This document shows, piece after piece, positions 59,607-64,000 of a stretch of 64,000 bases of DNA. The position numbers and the translations under genes were made by a program. The DNA is from a virus, in IMG/VR virus record IMGVR_UViG_3300027963_000035, positions 1 to 64,000 of that record; one strand, 5' to 3'. The notes under the pieces were generated by a model. It was not told where the DNA came from. It made no database searches and worked only from the letters and a program-made list of their open reading frames with translations. Positions within the stretch are counted from its first letter, which is position 1; every line of letters starts with the position of its first letter.

Positions 59607-60356
59607 TTAGCCAGGTTCTTGAGTTGTTGTGGTTGGTTCCTCTGTTGTGGTTGTTAGATTAATTTCTATAAATTTATTTCCAACTTCTTCTATTATTATG
59701 TTTTCTTTATATTCGCTATAACCGATGGCTGTCACAGTTATATCAAAACTCAATGGATCTCCGTGGCAAATATTTATTGTATTATCAACACCTATGCACA
59801 AGATATTTTGATTGGGGGTCCAATCACTTTCCATCAAATCCATTAAAGCATAAGGATAACTTACACTTCCCCATTTAATATTATCTATAAATATATTAGT
59901 GTTTTGTGGTTTATCTATATCTCCTTTGACTACTATTGTTATTGTATTTTTCGGATAATCATAATTATTTAAATAAACCCTAATATCCACCAGGACTTTT
60001 TGATTTTGTTGTAGTTCTATTGAGTTATCAAATTTTCCAAACCAAAGCACTTCGTTTTTACCATTGGTTACAAAATATCCATTAATGACTTCACTTTGGG
60101 CAATATTTGTGTTTCCCCAAATTAAAGATTCTTGGTAATCGCATTGTGAATAATTATTAGCTGCAATATTCAATTTCCATAAATTTGAATTTAATAATTT
60201 AGAAGAATATCCATTAAAAACTGGTTCCTGGAATTCAAAATCCAAAGGCAGGTCCTCACAATCTCCGAGATCGTTTGTGAAAAGTTTGGCTTTATATTCT
60301 CCTGAAGACAATAGCTCTTTTAGAGTAACGCTTTTTGTTGGTATTATTGCACGCAT
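59607..60356 (-). CDS. Virion-like protein, short paralogue of 57448-59604
   Basis: A 249-aa protein beginning MRAIIPTKSVTLKELLSSGE. Shares KAKLFTNDLGDCEDLP, GYFVTNGKNEVLWFGKFDN and NNYDYPKNTITIVVKG with its downstream neighbour, and ends in a TTTTEEPTTTTQEPG linker that in the neighbour is replaced by further domains. The two lie 2 bases apart, a tandem duplication with one copy extended. Beta-sandwich repeat proteins of this kind are often virion or baseplate-associated; not confirmed. Confidence 0.62.
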   Translation of the reverse strand: MRAIIPTKSVTLKELLSSGEYKAKLFTNDLGDCEDLPLDFEFQEPVFNGYSSKLLNSNLWKLNIAANNYSQCDYQESLIWGNTNIAQSEVINGYFVTNGKNEVLWFGKFDNSIELQQNQKVLVDIRVYLNNYDYPKNTITIVVKGDIDKPQNTNIFIDNIKWGSVSYPYALMDLMESDWTPNQNILCIGVDNTINICHGDPLSFDITVTAIGYSEYKENIIIEEVGNKFIEINLTTTTEEPTTTTQEPG

Positions 60357-60376
60357 AATATAACATATATAGACTT

Positions 60377-60823
60377 TTATGTTATTAAAGATTCCATCAA
60401 ATTTTCAATTTTTTGTATTTCTACACTATGGATTAGGTTTATGTATTTTCGATCATATGATCTAAAATATAGCCATTCTGCTCCTCCATCTTTTATGTCT
60501 AAAAGTGATATTACACTTGGGGGATTACTTGTTTTATTAAAAAACTTTTTAATTTTTGCCGGCATTGTCCCAACATCTTCTTTTTCCTGTAATAAAAAGA
60601 TATCGTAACCATCTCCATTTACTTTTATATTTCTAAAAACACTTTTATATGGATGTATACGATACCGGCAAAATATCTCTCTACCAGGTTCCGACGTCTT
60701 TTCCCCTGAAAACCAAATTGGAAAATTACTTCCAATTACTTCTATTGCCTTTTTATTATTAAGGTCATATCTTTGATTTCGGTCTAGAAATATATTGTGG
60801 CTAATAGAAAGTATTTGTGACAT
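60377..60823 (-). CDS. Hypothetical protein, 148 aa
   Basis: A mixed alpha/beta protein (ISHNIFLDRNQRYDLNNKKA, NIKVNGDGYDIFLLQEKEDV, AEWLYFRSYDRKYINLIHSV). No motif recognised. Divergent from the secreted protease gene: only 15 AT-rich bases separate the two ATGs. Upstream of the duplicated virion-like pair on the same strand. Confidence 0.58.
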   Translation of the reverse strand: MSQILSISHNIFLDRNQRYDLNNKKAIEVIGSNFPIWFSGEKTSEPGREIFCRYRIHPYKSVFRNIKVNGDGYDIFLLQEKEDVGTMPAKIKKFFNKTSNPPSVISLLDIKDGGAEWLYFRSYDRKYINLIHSVEIQKIENLMESLIT

Positions 60824-60838
60824 AATATATAATATATT

Positions 60839-61714
60839 ATGGAAAAATACTTTTTAACCTTATTTTTAATTTTAAATATATTTAATATTGCTGCCGCCCG
60901 TGAATTAGGCAATATTGACAACATGCAATTGGTCAAGCCTATTCCTTTGAATAGGACCATAGAACTCTATGGTGCGCCAGTAGAACAAAGAGGAATAGAG
61001 TATAGGAAATATTTATCCGCTTCTTTAAAGATAAGTGTAAATGATGGTGCTGGTTCGGGTACCATTATATTTTATGACAAAAATAATAATACAGCATATG
61101 TTGCAAGTTGTGGTCATTTGTGGCAACCCGGTGTTTTAAGCTCTGATAAAGCCAAAGAAAAAAGAATAACTTGTAAGGTTATTACCTGGTATCACAATGA
61201 TACTAAATTAGAATCTCCAAGAAGCTATGAATCAGAATTACTCTTTTATAGTTTTGTGAATGGTTGCGATACTTCGCTTATTAGCTTTCATCCTGATTGG
61301 GAGCCTGAATATTTTCCAATAGCTCCAAAAGATTATGTTTATAAAGAGGGCGATATGGTTCACTCTCTTGGTTGCGATGCTGCAAAAGAAGTTGCTCACT
61401 ATAATGTTGAAATAGTAAGGCTTGAAGACCAAGATTTGGTAACAATTAGGAATTCACCAAGACCAGGCAGAAGTGGCGGTGGATTAATGGACAATAATGA
61501 TTATTACATTGGAACTTGTTGGGGAACAACAGACATAGATGGAAGTGGACAAGGATTTTTTACCCCATTATCTGTAATACATGACTTTTGGTCTAAAAAT
61601 GGGTACTCTTGGTTGCTTGTAGGAGCTGATGCAAAGAAGATTAAAATAGTAGATGGATTTAATAGAAAAACAATTAATGAAGATTTGGTATTAGTGCCAA
61701 AGTTGGCGTTTTAG
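60839..61714 (+). CDS. Secreted trypsin-like serine protease
   Basis: A 291-aa protein with a Sec signal peptide (MEKYFLTLFLILNIFNIAAA). The triad of a trypsin/Trypsin_2 fold is visible: His in AYVASCGHLWQPG (about residue 98), Asp in NGCDTSLISFHPDW (about 143) and Ser in SPRPGRSGGGLMDN (about 213); GSGTIIFYDKNNNTAYVAS is the barrel strand before the His. The acting site would be periplasm or outside the host. Ends 4 bases past the start of the 3' end of the nuclease gene on the other strand. Confidence 0.85.
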   Translation: MEKYFLTLFLILNIFNIAAARELGNIDNMQLVKPIPLNRTIELYGAPVEQRGIEYRKYLSASLKISVNDGAGSGTIIFYDKNNNTAYVASCGHLWQPGVLSSDKAKEKRITCKVITWYHNDTKLESPRSYESELLFYSFVNGCDTSLISFHPDWEPEYFPIAPKDYVYKEGDMVHSLGCDAAKEVAHYNVEIVRLEDQDLVTIRNSPRPGRSGGGLMDNNDYYIGTCWGTTDIDGSGQGFFTPLSVIHDFWSKNGYSWLLVGADAKKIKIVDGFNRKTINEDLVLVPKLAF

Positions 61715-62466
61715 CTTGATCTATACCAAGTGCACATTTTTCTAAAGTCGCATCTATTGCAATGATTTCCAACTCTTCCTCTTACTAATTCTGGGTCTTT
61801 CTCCACTATATTGTTGTAAGTATCCAACAATAAACTTTCTGCATTTATTAGCATGTTTTCATTGAATTTAGTTGGAACTATATCTCCTCCATCCAAATAA
61901 TAAAGGGCCGCCCTTATATTTTCTGGTTTTATTCCAAAATTCTTTTGAACCACCCTAGCGTAACAAAGAAGCTGGATGTCTTTTCTTATGGTGTCTGAAT
62001 TCTTTCTCCAAAATCCTTTTTTTGTTGTTTTATAATCTATAATAAAACATTTTTCATCTTTTATTAAGATTCGGTCTATAACACCTGTGACAAATTTTTC
62101 TTTTGGTGGCTCGAGATCATACTTAAAAAAGTATTCTGTTTCTCCATCGAATCCAATTCTGTCATTTAATTTTTTAATATTTGTTAGATGTTCTTTTAAT
62201 TTATTTTTATAATCTTTTGTTAGTTCTACTTTCTTATTTTCAAGGAGCAATTCTCCCTTTAAATATGGGTGTAAAAAACTCTCTATCTCCACTTCTCCCT
62301 TGTTTTTCACGTATTCTTCTGCTATCTTATGGACAAGTTTTCCGTATAAAAAGTACTCTGGTTCTGGTTCGGGTGACTTGATTTCAAGGTGGTATTTATA
62401 TTTGTATGCTTGTTCGCATTGATCCCAAAGTTGTTTTCTGCTAACTGATATGTGTTGTATTTTCAT
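61711..62466 (-). CDS. PD-(D/E)XK nuclease (Cas4/RecB-like) with C-terminal Cys cluster
   Basis: ATG 62466 (MKIQHISVSRKQLWDQCEQA) is preferred over an earlier ATG in the leader. The 251-aa product has YKYKYHLEI near the start, HKIAEEYVK, the core FVTGVIDRILIKDEKCFIID-YKTTKK (D...xYK motif) and QLLCYARVVQ. The end GNHCNRCDFRKMCTWYRSS with the N-terminal DQCEQ Cys matches the 4Fe-4S cluster arrangement of Cas4/AddB-type exonucleases. Probably acts in phage DNA replication or recombination; neighbour of the primase on the opposite strand. Confidence 0.87.
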   Translation of the reverse strand: MKIQHISVSRKQLWDQCEQAYKYKYHLEIKSPEPEPEYFLYGKLVHKIAEEYVKNKGEVEIESFLHPYLKGELLLENKKVELTKDYKNKLKEHLTNIKKLNDRIGFDGETEYFFKYDLEPPKEKFVTGVIDRILIKDEKCFIIDYKTTKKGFWRKNSDTIRKDIQLLCYARVVQKNFGIKPENIRAALYYLDGGDIVPTKFNENMLINAESLLLDTYNNIVEKDPELVRGRVGNHCNRCDFRKMCTWYRSS

Positions 62467-62491
62467 AAATATATTATAGTATAGTCTAAAC

Positions 62492-63550
62492 ATGAGTGAT
62501 ATTTTTGATAACTTTAAGAAGTGGGCTGAAAAAGCACTGGGCGATATAGTTGTTCACGGATCTGAGATCAGAGTTAATTCTGTTTTCGCAGAAGATTCAA
62601 AGCACCATTTGTGGTGCTCTCCCTCTGGCGGTAAAACTAAAAGAAAGAATGGGGTATTCCATTGTTTCAAAACCGATAAGAAGGGAAGCCTGGTAAAATT
62701 AATAAAGATAGTAGATAAGTGTTCTTATGAAGATGCCTATCTCACATTAAATGGCAGAAGCAGTATAAGAGAGCTGGAGGATAAACTTTATGACTTCTTT
62801 GATAATTTGGATGATGACCAGGAATCTCCTAGTAAAGTTCAAGAAAAAAAGACAATATCCCTCCCAGAGGGAAGTAGCTTAATAAATAGTTTACCAAAAA
62901 ATAATTTTTGGAGAAATTTAGCCGTTGAGTATCTAGAGAAAAGAAAGATACCCACTGATGGCCTATACATCTGCAGAACCGCACCATATAAAGCTAGAAT
63001 AGTTATTCCTTACTATGATAGAGATGGAGACTTATTCTATTTTAATGCTAGGCATATTGGTAAGTCTAGCCTCAGATACCTGGGGCCAGATAAGAGTATA
63101 GGTATTGGTAAAGGTGATGTTTTATTTATGGCCGGTGGAAGTTGGCCCGATAAAGATAATTTCGTCTATGTGTGTGAGGGAGAGTTTGATGCTTTGAGTA
63201 TTTTCCACTCTGGGTTAAACTCAATTGCATGTGGTGGAAAAAACCTTAGCGAAAAACAAATGTCTTTGATAAAAGACTATAAAATTGTAATCTGCTTAGA
63301 TAATGATAAAGCGGGTCTCCAGGGCAGTACATCAATGAGTATGATGGCTAGCCAGAACATGCAAACAAATGGATCCGACCAAAGACTGATGTTTGTCAGT
63401 CCGCATAAGCTGTATAAAGACTGGAATGAAATGTATGTTAAAGAGGGGCCAAGGATACTTAAAAATTATATTTTGGCCTCTAGGAAAAATTTAGATTTCC
63501 AGGCACCATTCGGGACGGGCGGAGACTATTTTAAGATCAAAACAATATAA
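62492..63550 (+). CDS. DNA primase (DnaG-type, T4 gp61-like)
   Basis: A 352-aa primase. The N-terminus has a zinc-binding CHC2-like domain (HLWCSPSGGKTKRKNG then VFHCFKTDKKGSLVKL, with His, Cys and Cys). The TOPRIM core is FVYVCEGEFDALSIFHSG (catalytic Glu), NSIACGGKNLSEKQM, and IVICLDNDKAGLQGS (D-x-D). Synthesises RNA primers for lagging-strand replication. Starts 25 bases from the divergent nuclease gene, which would share the short AT-rich promoter region. Confidence 0.9.
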   Translation: MSDIFDNFKKWAEKALGDIVVHGSEIRVNSVFAEDSKHHLWCSPSGGKTKRKNGVFHCFKTDKKGSLVKLIKIVDKCSYEDAYLTLNGRSSIRELEDKLYDFFDNLDDDQESPSKVQEKKTISLPEGSSLINSLPKNNFWRNLAVEYLEKRKIPTDGLYICRTAPYKARIVIPYYDRDGDLFYFNARHIGKSSLRYLGPDKSIGIGKGDVLFMAGGSWPDKDNFVYVCEGEFDALSIFHSGLNSIACGGKNLSEKQMSLIKDYKIVICLDNDKAGLQGSTSMSMMASQNMQTNGSDQRLMFVSPHKLYKDWNEMYVKEGPRILKNYILASRKNLDFQAPFGTGGDYFKIKTI

Positions 63551-63561
63551 AGGAATTGATT

Positions 63562-63927
63562 ATGGACTTGGAAAAATTTAGGTATTTTATAGGTAAGCCA
63601 ATAACTGTATTCACTGTTCATATAGGAAGGAAGTTTACAGAAAATCAATTCAATGATTATTTTACTGGCATATGTCAATCGGTTCATATTGATGGAATAG
63701 AAACCTTGCACCCAATAACAGGTTGTAAAAACTTTTTCTTTTTTAGTAATATTGTTGGGATCTGCGAAGAGCAGCAACTAGACCCAGATAATCCTGAGCA
63801 TCAGGAGATAATAAGTGAATTCAATAATAATAAATCTGAAAAGCCAGTTGATAAAAACATAGTCTTCAACAATGGAGATAATATAGATATTAATAATTTA
63901 AATATGCTTTTAAAGCCACAGAGGTAA
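63562..63927 (+). CDS. Hypothetical protein following primase
   Basis: ATG 63562 has an AAGGA ribosome site at 7-base spacing; TTG 63556 is an alternative. The 121-aa protein has MDLEKFRYFIGKPITVFTVH, FTENQFNDYFTGICQSVHID and TGCKNFFFFSNIVGICEEQQ, an Sm- or OB-like beta pattern, then an Asn/Asp-rich tail. Function unknown; cotranscribed with the primase. Confidence 0.6.
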   Translation: MDLEKFRYFIGKPITVFTVHIGRKFTENQFNDYFTGICQSVHIDGIETLHPITGCKNFFFFSNIVGICEEQQLDPDNPEHQEIISEFNNNKSEKPVDKNIVFNNGDNIDINNLNMLLKPQR

Positions 63928-64000
63928 TTAGAAATCAAAATCAAAATCTGGGTTTTCTGATTTTAATTTATCTATTGCTTTTTTAACTGCCTCGGGAGAG
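63928..64000 (-). CDS. C-terminal end of a minus-strand gene (truncated by window)
   Basis: From the window edge the minus strand reads SPEAVKKAIDKLKSENPDFD then FDF and TAA at 63928-63930. An acidic/aromatic Asp-Phe tail of this kind is reminiscent of phage ssDNA-binding-type C-termini, but only 23 residues are seen. Converges with the gene ending at 63927. Confidence 0.5.
   Translation of the reverse strand, partial: SPEAVKKAIDKLKSENPDFDFDF

Overview
The window is a 64 kb piece of an AT-rich genome of a large tailed dsDNA phage, a myovirus with a T4-type head. The basis is a T4-like large terminase, a gp20-like portal, a gp23-like major capsid protein, a gp21-like prohead protease and a core/scaffold protein, together with tail-fibre genes, homing endonucleases, an intein, a DnaG-type primase and tightly packed genes on both strands. 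The host cannot be named from the sequence. Most starts have an AAAGGA/GGAG-type Shine-Dalgarno, so it is bacterial. No tRNA, rRNA or CRISPR was seen.

Layout. 1-5.3 kb: fibre genes (a collagen-like partial fibre, a fibre protein, a 1055-aa fibre and a small follower). 5.4-10.2 kb: a sulfotransferase, a repeat-bearing protein, a beta-propeller protein, and FkbM-type methyltransferase and GT25/methyltransferase genes that appear joined through an A13 run. 10.4-11.4 kb: Dam-like methylase and a zinc-ribbon protein. 11.5-14 kb: portal carrying a mini-intein. 14-17.7 kb: subtilase and a Thr/Pro-linker protein. 18.9-26.7 kb (minus strand): a less AT-rich fibre cassette. 26.9-27.84 kb: a gene-free stretch that folds as a large structured RNA ending in a perfect terminator. 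28-38 kb: virion and accessory proteins, including a seven-repeat delta-60 propeller, many predicted capsid-targeted proteins and two HNH endonucleases. 38.7-43.6 kb: head module (core protein, protease, scaffold, major capsid protein). 44-54 kb: accessory enzymes (cysteine-protease-like, sulfotransferase-like, ferritin-like, HAD, SprT-like, DUF3445-like, patatin, thermolysin-like). 54.4-57.4 kb: acidic protein, terminase and a virion protein. 57.4-64 kb: duplicated virion-like proteins, secreted trypsin-like protease, PD-(D/E)XK nuclease and primase.

The most notable pattern is a ten-residue N-terminal motif, M-K-x-(F/Y)-x-(E/D)-aromatic-(L/I)-x-(E/D), shared by about fourteen otherwise unrelated proteins. 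It matches the capsid-targeting sequence of T4 internal head proteins (MKTYQEFIAE) and ends in the kind of site cut by a gp21-type prohead protease, which this window also encodes. The phage therefore probably packages a large set of internal proteins for ejection into the host, including a nucleotidyltransferase-exonuclease fusion. The second is the roughly 950-nt structured RNA with several GNRA-capped hairpins. The third is a 19-bp hairpin that buries the ribosome-binding site and start codon of an HNH homing endonuclease.
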